Numbered from the stretch's first letter, positions 36,049-49,954 are shown. The stretch is 64,000 bases of DNA from Priapulus caudatus (GCF_000485595.1 NW_014577201.1:78359-142358); one strand, 5' to 3'. A program made the numbers and translations. Notes: generated from the letters alone by a model not told the origin.

Positions 36049-38029
36049 GCATTGATATGTGATGGACTCCGGTATCACACCCACCAAGCGTCATGACCAA
36101 TCTCAAATTGAGCTGATATAGCTCTACAACGTTAACAGCTTGTCAACTTCATACCAAGGTTGATCTTTCTCTAATAGAACAAACGAAACCATCAACAAGC
36201 AAGCCAGTCGACAATAAAGCGCTACCGATAAAAACCTTTTCGACGGTATTCCACAAAACGCACATACGAGGGGAAATGAAATTGCGTCGTCGAGTGAGAA
36301 ACGTGCTACGGTCGGCATTGAGTGAAGGGCATCGTGATTTGCGTGGTTAATGAAGAAGTATAGATTCGGATAATTAGTGAGCCGTGCAATGTTTGCGGGC
36401 GTGCTGATAGTTATCGATCTTAAGAAGGAGAACAAGCGCATACGAGACCCACACGAAAAGGAAGAAGCAGGGGACACGATGAACATACCGAGTGGAAAGA
36501 ATGGAAACGCAAGACGTACAACAGTATGCCGTGGGGGAGAAGGACGCTGATATAGAGAGGTAGCCTGAGCAAATAAATGAAACGCATGCAAAAGCAAAAA
36601 AACACTGACAGAGAGGAGAAGATTGGACGAAAGAGAGACCGAGGAAGAAATGTAAAGAGCATTTTTAAACCGTGTCCATGATCGTAGATGCGGCATGATT
36701 TACAGTTCTTAATTAAACCGTGTTCTACCACCGTATTACTGTAACATGATTCGATTAAACCCCGATCAAACAAACGTGCGCTCGCATATAAGTTCCGTCT
36801 GTAAACCAGACGGACTCAATTGTAATTAAATCAACTTAATTAAAATCGTTCAATGGCGCATCGCGAATTTCGCTTGGCGATTAAACTTTTTTTTGTACCG
36901 AACGAAGATAATGTGCGAACAGCTTAGACGGGCGCGTTATCTTTCCTCGTCATGCAGCGCTGATCCTCAGCATCGATGTATCGCTGTCGAGATCGCATCT
37001 TCGACAGACAGCTCTCTCTCTCATCATCGGACGAGTTCTGAAGCTATTCGGAGTAGGACGCACTGCGACGGACAAGTGCAATCAATTTATTTATTCAGAA
37101 CTAGGCTCAGCGAGCGCCAGCGCGAGACGAGTGAACGCCTTTGATGTCACTGCGGTGGATAAGAAGCTAGCATGTGGATATCACTCTGGAGTCGTATACT
37201 TCCAGAGAGGGCACATTGAGAGATTCACGCCTCGCGACCCGTTGCGATTGGCAGAAAGTCGTGCCTGACCACGTCGCCGCCTTTCGTTGCATTACGGAAA
37301 CATAAATACGGTTGAAGCGTGTGAATCTACGTCTGTACGAGGGACGGGTGAATACCAATCTAATTCAATGCTGATCAACAGCAACTCGCCCCTGCTGATC
37401 AAAGCGGTAATATCCATGCATGAAATCACTGCATATATTTATTAACCGCACTGCAACAATGTTCAACGACCCTTAAGTAGGCCTAGCTGTCGACTAAAGA
37501 GCCATGTACACGACACAAACGGACAGCCCGCGCGTTTCAATGGACCTAGCGTGGGTGAGCTGTTGCAGTGAGAGAAATATGCAGTATGAAGGGAGGCAGC
37601 TGGTGTCTGTTTTAATTGGAAAACGGGGAATATGCGGGCAGGTAAATTCAGCCTGCATGCGCGAGTATAGTGTGGGCACGTAGGGGTTGGGGGAGTACGT
37701 TATGTCAGTGGGTTACAAGCTCAGCAATGCCTGCGCTTGAATAAATCGGCAGTTGCGCAACCTAGTGATGACTTTATTGCGTGCAGCTACGTGCGTAGAC
37801 GACGCGCTAATCAATTATATCACCATTATGAGCGCGAACTCGCGCATGAGCTACTGCACTGATTGTGTGGACGCCGCGAACGTAAAACGCCTTAACTGTA
37901 AAAGGAATGTATTTTCCATAAATGTTCATTAAATAAATAATAAACTTTCTCATTAGGCGCAGTGCTCTATATACGCCCCTTCATGGCAATCGAATTAATC
38001 GAATAATTACACGTGCAGTGTTTAATAAA

Positions 38030-38077
38030 ATCAAGAGTACCATAATAGAAAATGTTCTATTATGGTGTACTCTTGAT
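38030..38077. repeat. hairpin 1 (ATCAAGAGTACCATAATAG stem)
   Basis: Left arm ATCAAGAGTACCATAATAG; right arm CTATTATGGTGTACTCTTG+AT is its reverse complement apart from one 2-nt insertion. The loop is AAAATGTT. Copies 1 and 2 carry the same structure with extra bases. Confidence 0.9.
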
Positions 38078-38080
38078 AAA

Positions 38081-38136
38081 ATCAGGAGTGAATAATAGAG
38101 ATTATTCTCTCTTATTCACTATTATTCACTCCTGAT
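38081..38136. repeat. hairpin 2 (ATCAGGAGTGAATAATAG stem)
   Basis: A perfect 18-bp stem, ATCAGGAGTGAATAATAG with CTATTATTCACTCCTGAT, and a 20-nt loop, only 3 bp from hairpin 1. The tip sequence resembles the perfect palindrome at 4281-4324. Confidence 0.93.
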
Positions 38137-38642
38137 GAAATCTAGTTGAGCCGAACGATAATCATCGTAACAACACGATTATGCGCAAATGAAACAGTCC
38201 TCCAACACGCATAACTATTTGACGTAGCGAAAGATGAGAGATGTAAGCAATCTGAGGAGAAGGAGATCAGTCTCTGTGTCACCTCCTCGATGGCAGTTTA
38301 ATTACCCCAGCAATATCAGGTTGACAAAAGGAAAAGAGAGCAACCTTAGATATTTAGATAATTACTATTTCGTGGGCAAGAATATTATCCACGACCAACT
38401 CCTTCACATGAAATATTGTCTTGGTCAGACTGCGAGCAGATGAGGAGCGAAATGTAGTTAACGCACGCGGCAACAGATGGAACGCAAACGAACGAACCGA
38501 AAGAAATTTTGAGACTATAGTGCCATGTGGTATTTCACGGGGGTAAACAAATCGGATGCACGCGTGATTAAAATAACCAAGCAGGACGGGTACAGATGCT
38601 ATTGGCACTTACTTATATTAAAACTAATAATTCACAACGTTA

Positions 38643-38656
38643 TAATACTACTACTA

Positions 38657-38727
<71 letters not shown>

Positions 38728-38748
38728 TACTACTATTACTACTACTTC

Positions 38749-38794
<46 letters not shown>

Positions 38795-38814
38795 ATCATT
38801 ATTATTATTACTAC

Positions 38815-38854
<40 letters not shown>

Positions 38855-38876
38855 ATAATAATTATTATTATTATTA
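38643..38876. repeat. (TAC)n, (AAT)n and (ATT)n arrays, copy 3
   Basis: Nearly pure triplet arrays in this copy; the corresponding arrays in copies 1 and 2 are broken by indels. Confidence 0.95.
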
Positions 38877-39004
38877 TAAACACTTTAAACACATAAATCT
38901 GTTCCAGCATGTGCAAAACAGGATGCGTGGATTTATGGTAATAGAAATCGTACGTAAACTTACACGAGCGCAATCGTACACGCCCGGAAAACTATCACTA
39001 GCAG
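38877..39004 (+). repeat. X1 (5' direct repeat), copy 3
   Basis: AAACACTTTAAACACATAAA, CTGTTCCAGCATGTGCAAAA, then ATCGTACGTAAACTTACACG and CACTAGCAGT. From ATCTGTTCC to TAGCAGT it is almost identical to X2 at 41847-42000 (about 115-120 bp). Confidence 0.93.
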
Positions 39005-39010
39005 TACTAC

Positions 39011-39090
<80 letters not shown>

Positions 39091-39112
39091 TACTTATACT
39101 ACTACTACTAAC

Positions 39113-39146
<34 letters not shown>

Positions 39147-39184
39147 TATAATAATTATAATATAATAATATATATAATATATAT

Positions 39185-39215
<31 letters not shown>

Positions 39216-39223
39216 TAATAATA
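39005..39223. repeat. (TAC)n and (AAT)n arrays 5' of RLE copy D
   Basis: Clean triplet arrays between X1 and the element, with a 20-bp duplication CAAGCGGACACACAACTGGA at the element start (39225-39264). Confidence 0.94.
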
Positions 39224-41559
39224 ACAAGCGGACACACAACTGGACAAGCGGACACACAACTGGAAGTCTCCTGGCCCAGACAAGCTGCACAACTTCTGGA
39301 TTAAGCATTTAAGTGCCTCCATAAACAACTAACCAGGGCCTTGAATGACACCATCAAGGATCCAGCAATAGCCCTAAGTGGTTGACATCAGGAATCACTT
39401 TCCTTCTTTCAAAAGGCAAGGCTACAAAAGAACCTAAAAACTATCGACCAATCACTTGCCTGCCTACACCTACAAGATTCTCACTGCTGCAATCAGCAAC
39501 CGCCTCTACAATCACTTACAGAAGAGCGACATTCTCACAGATGAGCAGAAAGGCTGTAGAAGAGCGTCTAGAGGGTGCAAAGACAACTTCTCATTAGTAA
39601 ACATGATTGTGAGCATGGCAAAAAAGCTCAAGAGGAACCTAGGAATGGCGTGGATTGATTATAAAGAAAGCCTTCGACAGTGTCCCACATTCCTGGATTC
39701 TCGCGGCAGCCATGAGAATCTACCGCGGTGTCACCAACCATCATTCAGTTCATGGAAGCTACAATGAAGAAATGGAAGCCTGAAATGCTTCCTCTTCACT
39801 CAAGGAGGCTGCCTCAGGACAGAAGATATCTCAATCAAGAGAGGAATCTTCCAGGGTGACTCGCTCTCTCCCCTCCTATTCTGCTTAGCACTAACACCGC
39901 TTACCACATGCTGAATAGACAGGGCCTGGATTTTACAGTCGATAAACACAATACCATCAGCCACCTGCTCTACATGGATGACCTTAACTGTTCACCAAAG
40001 AACGAATATGAGTTGGAGCAGCCTTGTAACAGTCAAAGCATTCAGTGATGACATCAAAATGGAGTTTGGCTTGGAAAAGTGTGCAACCGCAATCTTAAAA
40101 GGTGTGAAGCTAGTAAAAAGTCGAAATATTGAGCTTGATGACAAGACAGGCCCTACAAAGTCTAAACCACAGAGGACACCTACAAATATCTTGGTGTAGA
40201 CGAAAGTTGATGGTATTCAGCATGCAAGATGAAGGAGAACATTGCTAAGGAGTACTAATCGCCGAGTTCGTCTGTTTCTTAGTCTGAGCTCTGCTAAAAA
40301 AAACAAGATAACAGCGATCAATAGCCTGCGACTCCAGTACGTGTACAGCTTCGGGTGATCAACTGGCTGCGATCAGATATCGAAAGGATGGATCGCAAGA
40401 CAAGAAAGCTACTAACCATGCACGGTCTCCATCACCCAAAAGCAGATGTAAGAGCGACTGTACATCAAGAGGCAAAATGGTGGTCGTGGTCTCATTGAAC
40501 TGATGTCTGCGTAAACACTGCCATTGTAGGTCTAGGCGACTACATCGAGCTTAAGGAAGACAAATTTACAAAGCTTATCAAAATTCATCAGTCTGGAATA
40601 TCAAAGCACGCTCTCTTACGCGCGAAGCTAAAGAAATCAAAGCCAAGTACTTGTCTCCTCAGCCCGCCAGCCAATCCTCAACAAAGCAGAGACTGAAGAC
40701 CAATATAGAAGCAGAGAAGATCGAGGTATTGAAGAACAAGCCTTTGCATGGAAGATTCTACAAGAGCCTCGAAGGCCCATTTGTCGACAAGACTGCAAGC
40801 GTTGCCTGGCTCAGTAGTTCCGGGCTCAAAGGGGAGACAGAAAGCCTGATCATTGCAGCTCAGGACCAAGCTCTCAACACCAGATACCATCAACGCAAGA
40901 TCCTCAAGCAACAGGTCAACAGCAAGTGCAGAATGTGCAGCAAAGCAGAGGAGACTATCAGCCACATATCTCCGGATGCACAGTGCTGGCCCCAACCGAG
41001 TACATAAATCGCCATAAGAAGGTAGCCAGCTATCTGCACTGGTCAATCTGCAGTGAACTTGGTGAGCAAGTACCTGACAAGTGTATGAACATACTCCGAG
41101 ACCAGTTACCAACATCGGAGATACTACCATAATGTGGGATATGGCGGTGCAGATAGATCGCACGATACCTGCAAACCGCCCTGATATAGTGCTCCCACAA
41201 CAGGAAAGAAAAACGATGCCTGTTGATTGACGTAGCCGTACCAGATGACTCTAACATTATGGTAAAGGAAGAGGGACAAACTCACCAGTACAAAGATCTG
41301 GAGATTGAAATTAGGAGGATGTGGAATACAAAGACGAGAATTGTACCAGTGGTGGTTGGAGCCCTTGCTCTCTAATAGAATGGTTTTGAGAAGAACCTTA
41401 AGGAACTCCCTGGTTAACACACTGCCAAGAAGTGCAGAAAATCGCACTACTGGGAAGCAGCACACATCTGCGAAAAATTCTGGATTGAATCCCTATGTCC
41501 CATGTGGGGACACGGTCAACCAGAAGCCACGCGCTATGCCGTGATCCACTTTGGAAATA
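39224..41559 (+). mobile_element. RLE non-LTR retrotransposon, copy D (best preserved)
   Basis: A 5'-truncated R2-superclade-like element that begins inside the RT. In order: NWKSPGPDKLHNFWIKHL (39258), LPAYTYKILTAAISNRL...LTDEQKG (39456-39560), MAWIDYK (motif A, frameshifted after 39665), GIFQGDSLSPLLFC (motif B, 39843), LLYMDD (motif C with both Asp, 39965-39982), a [11 protein letters not shown]...[12 protein letters not shown] segment (40785-40890), a [13 protein letters not shown] zinc finger (40927-40965) and the PD-(D/E)XK endonuclease signature RPDIVL (41176) followed by LLIDVAVPDD (41219-41250). This zinc finger plus nuclease after RT is the RLE non-LTR architecture. Several frameshifts disrupt it. 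It ends in GTGATCCACTTTGGAAATAA and an AAT tail. Confidence 0.93.
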
Positions 41560-41846
41560 AATAATAATAATTATAATATAATAATAATAATAATTAATAA
41601 ATAAAATAATAATAATAATAATAAATAATATATATAATATATATTATATATTATTATATATATATATATTATATTATATTATATTATATTATATTATATT
41701 ATATTATATTATATTATATTATTTCATTATATGATATCATATTATATTATATTATATTATATCATATTATGTAATTATCTTATTATGTTATTAGTTATGT
41801 TAATTATATAATATATATTATATTATAATTATTATTATTATTATTA
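41560..41846. repeat. AAT/ATATT array at the 3' tail of copy D
   Basis: (AAT)n from the retrotransposon tail followed by TATAT/ATATT, then ATTATT before X2. Confidence 0.93.
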
Positions 41847-42000
41847 TAAACACTTTAAACTCATAATTACTCATCTGCTAAACGAATCTGTTCCAGCATG
41901 TGCAAAACAGGATGCGTTGATTTATGGTAATAGAAATCGTACGTAAACTTACACGAGCGCAATCGTACACGCCCGCAAAACTATATCATAGCAGTTATAG
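41847..42000 (+). repeat. X2 (3' direct repeat), copy 3
   Basis: AAACACTTTAAACTCATAAT, TACTCATCTGCTAAACGAAT, then the shared CTGTTCCAGCATGTGCAAAA block to ATAGCAGTTATAG. X1 lacks the ~24 bp around TTACTCATCTGC. Confidence 0.93.
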
Positions 42001-42845
42001 TCGAGTGCATCACATGCAAAACGCGAAATAGATTTGTTCGAATAATCCAAATGTAGGGTTCATCGGCATAAAACACAGTAAAATCCATAACGAGGTAACA
42101 TGACCAGCGCCTACAACGGCGTACATAAAGGCACGTGCCTAATGCATTAAACAGCAAACTATCAAAAGCTAATAATGCCATAATATTCAAGAGGTACAAG
42201 AGGTATACGTATTATTAGCTCTTGAAACGATGTATCTATATAGTGAGGCAGAGCGCATGACCCCCTCTCCACGAACAGCGGCAACCCCCATATCACAATA
42301 GATTTTACACGAGTTACTCGCTGGCATCGATTTCGACTTGGTCAGGTAGGTGGTATACGTGACCGTGTGCGCCTGCATGGAGCTCTGACGGACCTCCGCG
42401 TGCTCGCCGACTCATGTTACGCAGTGATTCCTGGCCGGTAATTCTCTCTACCTCGGCGCTCCAACTTCGAGCAAGGCTTCCCGCTGCCTGGCCGTTGGTA
42501 TTGATCTTGCCAGAAAGTTTACCCAGCGCGAGTTCATCAATAATGCGCGCCGGTACAGCAGCAGCAGCAGCAGCAGCAGCAGCGCGAGTGTGAGAGATGA
42601 AGAAAGGCGAGCAGGCATCACGCGCGCGCACAGAGCGTACCTGCGCAGATGTTGCGCGCGCCCGCCGTCATCCAGGTAGATTGCGTCGGCCGCATACTTC
42701 ACCCACGTGTGAGTGGCGCGGTAACAGTAGTAGCTAGCGTGCGAGGCGAGAGAGCAGCGGAACAGGTGTGAAGCGACGGAAGATTCGGGTAATGCACGCG
42801 GGCGTAAGTATTATCGGTCTGCACCAGAGTGACTCTTTATACACC
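42001..42845 (+). repeat. right block, copy 3
   Basis: Nearly identical to 12712-13555, far closer than to copies 1 and 2. Contains a (CAG)n run near 42556. No gene supported on either strand. Confidence 0.88.
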
Positions 42846-42847
42846 TA

Positions 42848-42959
42848 TATGTCGGTCTGCCTTCTGTCTGTCTGTCTGTCTGTCTGTCTACCTGTCGTCT
42901 TTCTGCCTGTCTGTCTGTCTGCCTGTCTGTCTGTCTGCCTGTCTGCCTGTCTGTTGTGC

Positions 42960-43012
<53 letters not shown>

Positions 43013-43019
43013 TTCGGCC

Positions 43020-43064
<45 letters not shown>

Positions 43065-43071
43065 TTCGGCC

Positions 43072-43116
<45 letters not shown>

Positions 43117-43255
43117 GCTTGTCTGTCGTCTGTCTGTCTGTCTGTCTGCTGCTTGTCTGTCTGTCTGTCTGTTTGTTCTGTCTGTCTGTCTGTCTGTCTG
43201 TCTGCTCCTGTCTCTGTCTACGCTGCTGTCTGCATCGTTTCGTTTGTCGTCTGTC
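42848..43255. repeat. (TGTC)n microsatellite, copy 3
   Basis: About 400 bp, with two TTTCGGCC interruptions also seen in copy 1. Confidence 0.95.
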
Positions 43256-44035
43256 TGTTTACATACTTTCGGTTTTACGTTTTTGTCTTTCTTGTGATTC
43301 TATTGAGTGCATACGTGACTGAGTGATTCTACGTTTAAAATCAAACGTTCATCTGTGAGCTACATTAAATATTTATTAATAAAATAAAATATCTGGGGCC
43401 TTGAAAAGTACGTTTAAATGCGGTAGCTGCAATCTTGTATTATGTGCAATCTTGATAGTGCAGATGACAACGGCGTTGACGAGACCGACGCCTGATGATA
43501 ATCTGTAAAGATGTCTGGAACCAAATTAATTAAGCCACGCGCATTATACTGGCATTTCATGATGTTAAAAATTTAAAAACGCGACGGACGATATAATGAA
43601 TTAAGGCCGGTGCAGGCATTAGATATCAATAGAAACCAGAGGCATATTCCAAGCTCTTAACGATTGCGCAGGATACACTCTTTCAAACCTATACAGTACA
43701 CTATATGGCCTCTTTCAGCTGGTGCCTGGTGTCTGTTCTTCGCTTTCAAGTGCACATTCGCGCGATGTTAGCGAAAAAGAGCCAGTTCAGGTTTCATCAG
43801 GTGCTGAAGTAAACGGTACTGTGCTTGAATACGGACTAGTTGTTACGTATCACGCGGAGCGGTGACGCTGATTGCTTACACATGAAATTTACGAGGCAGA
43901 TGGGTGCGACGGCTGACACAGCTCATCGGTAGACGATGATTGCTAGCTATCTAGCCGCGTGAGGCTGTGTAACGTGCCATGCATGCGAGAGTTAAACAAT
44001 CAGTGGCTTACACTGATTACCATGAAGCACTGTCA
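43256..44035 (+). repeat. post-array block, second copy
   Basis: Aligns with 31557-32329 but here it is the noisier copy, with extra single bases (for example near 43485 and 43720-43920). No gene supported. Confidence 0.85.
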
Positions 44036-45265
44036 AGCCCACCGTCATTCACCGTAATCTACGGTCATTTACCGTCACCACTGTCATCCACTTCAACCAC
44101 CGTCAACTGATGTCACACAGTCACCAGCCGTCAACCACCGTCATATCCGCTAGCAGGTGAATCGTCACACTACGAGTCAACGTACTGGTCCACACCAGCT
44201 TACTCGTCATCCGCCGCACAACGTTCACACACCGTCATCTGCACTCGCGCAGCCCGGTTCATCGTCCACGCCGTCGAAAGCAAAATAGCATCGTGGGCGT
44301 CAGACCGGACTTTGTCCTACGATGTCGACATGTGCCCGTCTCACCGTCACACACAGATCAAAGAGCTGTCTATCACATTGTAGAGGGCCGGCGTTCAAAA
44401 ACGCCTACCGTCAACAAATGTACGCGCGCGTCATGCTCACTGAGCGTCCATCACCGCGCACCGTTCAAGCCACCCGTCTAGAGCGACTGCAGCTAAAGAG
44501 AATGCGCCGCTACGAACTCGAAAATCTACGCGGACAACCTAGACACAGGCCGTGTTCAAGCGATATGTATTAACTCGCCCGGTCAACGGAAGAGTAGAAA
44601 CACCGTCAACGGCCGACTGTCACAAAATTGCGTCTGAGCTCCGTCCTACCAAGATCTCAAACCCGGGCACAGGAGGCCCAACCCATCCGATCATACTCCG
44701 ACTGTTCACGATGCAGATCGATTTGATTTTGGCATTTCTATAAAAAGTCTAGCTATTATAGACCCACATGTCTCTAACGGTCACCTTACAAATCCGCTCA
44801 TTGCTGACAATCTGAGTCTACATACTTCAGCAACAAGCGGCACGGCCGTCATCGCACCGTCCACACGAACCGTCATCTCAGCCGTCATCTAGCCACCGTT
44901 CAACGTTCACAGCCGTACACAGACTGTCACTATAATCATTCGTCATCGGGCTCACACGACGAATAAACCGCACTGTGTTATCCCAACCAGTCGATCCCAC
45001 CGTCACGCTATCAGGGCTCAATCCGGTCAACGACTCGTCACAATCAGAGCATATGCGTGGCTTAGGTCGCTGGTAAACGCCGTCGAGAGAGCACGGCGTC
45101 ACCACCGTCAACCACCGTCAACGACTGTCACACACCGTCAACCACCGTCAACCACCGTCACACACCGTCATCCACCGTCATCCACCGTCAACCACCGTCA
45201 ACGACTGTCACACACCGTCAACCACCGTCATCCACCGTCAACCACTGTCACACACCGGCAACCAG
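44036..45265 (+). repeat. ACCGTCAACC-type minisatellite, long and partly degenerate
   Basis: Clear 10-bp units at 44036-44130 and 45098-45262. The ~1 kb between them keeps CGTCA every 10-20 bp but is heavily altered. The frames in it (44293-44743) are not conserved. Confidence 0.85.
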
Positions 45266-46775
<1,510 letters not shown>

Positions 46776-46992
46776 GCAACACACACACACCCGCACAGCA
46801 CGCGCCGCACAAACACACACACACGCGTACCACAGCACACACACACACACACACACCCACACACACACACACAACACAGCACTCACTCACACCACACACA
46901 CATCACAACACACACGACACACACACACACACACAACACACACACACACACACACACACGGGTACACACGTGCACGACAGCACACACACACA
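46776..46992. repeat. (CA)n microsatellite
   Basis: ACACAC array with CGC and TCAC interruptions, followed by a TATATA stretch to about 47025. Confidence 0.95.
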
Positions 46993-47025
46993 AATATATA
47001 GTATATATATATTTATATATATATA

Positions 47026-47686
47026 CATTCTCGCACTACAGAAATAACACGAGTCCCGTTACACAAATAATCTTACTCTCTCCGACAAACCGCAACCTAT
47101 CATTTACGCAGACAGCGGCTCCCAAGCTACTATGACGCCAAAGTTTGCATTCAACGCGCAGGCGCGTTTACTGCCGCGCAGACGCGTTCGCCTACACGTA
47201 TGCACGGCGAGAGCCAAAAAAAGCCAACGAGACTGAATGCTCGATGGACGCGCATGTTTGACAGCGGGGCCTTCCCGCGAAAACGACAAGCTCTCGCTCG
47301 GAGAAAGAGAGAGATAGCGCGTGCGTGCGCCCGGAAAAGCATTCGCAGCTGGCACTGCTCGTGTTTGTTTGGGATCGCGTCGGGCTTCTATTTCGCCGTG
47401 AATGCGGCGGTAGGGTCTGTAGCGATACGTGTAGACATCGGCGCAGGCATGCTGCCTGCTGCGATCGCATACGAGATGTTTACGAGAAAAGTAAACTGCG
47501 GCGAGAACACTCGGAATGTAATACTAAAAGCTGTTTAGCTAGGAAGCGACAGTTAATGCTGGCGATGGGGCGTTGCGGAAAGTGGTGGAATAAATGCGCT
47601 GCGCATCGCGCCTGCAATATCGATTTCGAGACATTTCTACCGCAAGTGTTTTATTGCCGTTCAGTGTTGTGCCGTGTGCGTTGCGT

Positions 47687-47690
<4 letters not shown>
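47026..47690. other. CpG-containing unassigned sequence
   Basis: More GC- and CpG-rich than the flanks, with moderately long overlapping frames on both strands (for example plus 47200-47538). None has a recognisable domain. A regulatory or 5'-exon role is possible but not shown. Confidence 0.4.
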
Positions 47691-47691
<1 letters not shown>

Positions 47692-47768
<77 letters not shown>

Positions 47769-47775
47769 GTGTACG
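47692..47775. repeat. (GT)n microsatellite
   Basis: TGTGTG run with one TTGT interruption, grading into GTGTAC/GTGCAC to about 47815. Confidence 0.96.
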
Positions 47776-47815
47776 TGTGTGTATGCACGTACGTGCACGC
47801 GTGTGTACGCGCATG

Positions 47816-49140
47816 CAACACGCATATCACTAGGAAATTTACAGCCGAATATTAAAATATCACGCTTCTTTCTATAGGATGAGCTTCTACATCTTCCCTC
47901 GGAGAACAGACATCCACACGTTGCGCCACGGGACATCAGCATAATTCACATGGATTCTATTGCGCTGAGGATCGCCGCTGTAGCTCGGTGCGCATGCACA
48001 AAGTGGCTGCAGATAACGAAGCCCATAGAGTCGACTGCTGGAGACCCGATCTCTCCTCCGTGAACCACTCCCGATAACAGTCTGCCTGACTGTAAATTTG
48101 AACAACTCGCGGCTTCCTCCACTATGGTGCCAGCGAGTCCCGAGCGAGTAGTTAATAGGAACTGGCACAAGGTCTGACCTCGTTTTCCCGTAGGAGAGAA
48201 AGAGGCTGCTGCCGCCGCCGCCGCTGCTACCGCCACCATAGAAACCCGATTATCGCCTGCTCTCGTTCTATATTTGCTTCGCGCAGTCAGCGAGAAGCTG
48301 CGATTACAAGGCGCTGTGACACGCGCAGGCCGCACGTCGCGAGATTACGCGACAGATAACGAGACAGCCGCGACGTCGACGGTGTGTCGGAACGACTTCC
48401 CACGTTAGCGACACCCGCCGCCGCGCCCTCTACCGTCGCTGTGACGACGTCGGCAGACGGAGTTTTCAGCGGACGCGATGAGGATGCCACGTGAGAAAAC
48501 TCGACTGCGTTGATCTCCGTGTTGCGCTTAAACCCACCGGAGGCGCTTTTGTCGGCATAGCTGCCGCCCGCCTGCGCTGGTATGCGAACGTGAGCGAGCG
48601 TGTGTGTGTGCGCGCGCGTGAGTGCGTGTGTGAAACCACACGCGTCACTTGGAACGGCTCGAGTAGGTGTGGACATCGAAAGCACGATCGACACGTTGTT
48701 CGCATACCCATGCCGCCGCGTGCGCATAAGTAGTTATTAGCACGAGGCTACTACAGCGTACGTGCCTGCGCGTGCGTGCGTGCGTGCGTGCGTGCATGCG
48801 TGAACCTCAGCGTCGCTCGCTAATCGTGTGAATAAACATGCGCGTCGGTGTCGCCGCGTGCGGATAGCCTGCCGCGGAGGAGCGATGATGAGCGACATTG
48901 CTGCTGCTTCCGCAGAGCTGACGTCGGTGAGCGAGCGTTGTAGGCCAGCGGCCTAACGTATACACAAACAACGATACACTCTATGGTATTTACAGCTCTG
49001 CAGTGTGGTATGCGCGGTTGTTTACCCGTGTGAGGACCATGTGTGCAGGTGGTTACGTGAATTCGACACCATGAGTTTCATACAGTATAGGTAAGCTATA
49101 ACTTTATATACTTTGTGTTGAGAGAGGCATAAATTATTGA
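47816..49140. other. CpG-rich unassigned region
   Basis: Dense CpG at 48160-48460 and 48690-48920, a GCCGCCGCC run near 48211, and GTGCGTGCG at 48770-48800. Minus frames at 47946-48335 and 48287-48727 (129 and 146 codons) and a plus Ala-rich frame around 48190-48400 compete. None has domain support. It could be a promoter-associated CpG island or a 5' exon; I would not call a gene. Confidence 0.4.
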
Positions 49141-49271
49141 CTTGTTTCTCTTTCTCTCATTTTACTTCCACCTTTCATAATCTCTCAGTCACCTTCTCCC
49201 TCAATCTCTGTCAATGTTTCTCTCTCTCTTACTCACACACGATTTCTTTCTTGCTTTCTCCCCCTTCTCTT

Positions 49272-49306
<35 letters not shown>

Positions 49307-49490
49307 CTTCCTCTCTTTCTCTTGCTTTCTCCCCTTTCTCTCTCGCAATTTCTCATTATCTCTCTCTCTTGCTTTCTACCCCTTCTCTCTCTCTCTCGCT
49401 CTCTCGCTATTTCTCTTTTTCTCTCTCTCTCCCTCTCTATCTCCCCCCCAACATCTCTCGCTCTCGCTATTTCTCTCCTGCCCTGCAGCG
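49141..49490. repeat. CT-rich low-complexity tract
   Basis: CTCTCTCT/CTTTCT sequence containing longer ~65-bp repeats of the type TTTCTCTCTCGCAATTTCTC. Ser/Leu/Phe-rich frames are compositional. Confidence 0.88.
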
Positions 49491-49912
49491 ATTCCAACAC
49501 ATAACGTATCCTGTTCGGCTGCAATAACGACGACGTATTACTCGTGATAGTTTCGTCGCAATTGCTGAGATAATCTTTGTACTCGTCCTCTCTCTCTGTA
49601 CTCGTTTTTTTTACTCGAAATGCGTATTGCAGCCTCGATCGTTATGTTATATTTGTTTGTTTCTTTGCTGATGTTTTATTAAGATACGCCTCTCGAGCAT
49701 GCCGTCACTGGCTCTATAATATATAGTCACTGGCTATAAATAAATAAATATATATATATATATATAATATTTAGTCACTGGCTATATCAGCATGATATGG
49801 TGCTATATAGCTGCTGCTGTGTAGCATGCTGACTCTATAAATGCTGCTGTGTAGCTAGTCCGACCAGGCTGTGCGACGAATTGTCTATAGCTGTGCGACG
49901 GACTCTATATTG
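49491..49912. other. spacer with TAGTCACTGGCTATA repeats
   Basis: Contains three imperfect copies of TAGTCACTGGCT (near 49706-49780), a short TATA run and the first degenerate minisatellite units. No gene. Confidence 0.6.
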
Positions 49913-49954
49913 CTAGGGTATTCTAACCCTAGCAATACCGTTTCTTGGAGCTAC
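49913..49954. repeat. left arm of the inverted repeat bracketing the minisatellite
   Basis: CTAGGGTATTCTAACCCTAG followed by CAATACCGTTTCTTGGAGCT+AC. Its reverse complement lies at 52626-52669 with two extra bases. CTAGGGT...AACCCTAG also forms a small hairpin. Confidence 0.92.

Larger units (their letters stand above)
36049..38640 (+). repeat. ~2.6-kb non-coding block, copy 3 (cleanest)
   Basis: The most compact of the three copies; the others differ mainly by extra bases. No supported gene. The 190-codon minus frame at 36124-36696 is interrupted in copies 1 and 2 and has no recognised domain. Its last part contains two adjacent hairpins (38030-38136). Confidence 0.87.

Noticed and set aside
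38877-42000. X1/X2 as long terminal repeats of an LTR element
   Set aside because: The enclosed protein has RLE non-LTR architecture (zinc finger and PD-(D/E)XK after RT) and an AAT tail. X lacks TG...CA ends, a primer site and a polypurine tract.
47946-48727. Two minus frames of 129 and 146 codons in CpG-rich DNA
   Set aside because: GC-rich sequence has few stops; competing frames exist on the other strand and neither shows a domain, so I left the region unassigned.
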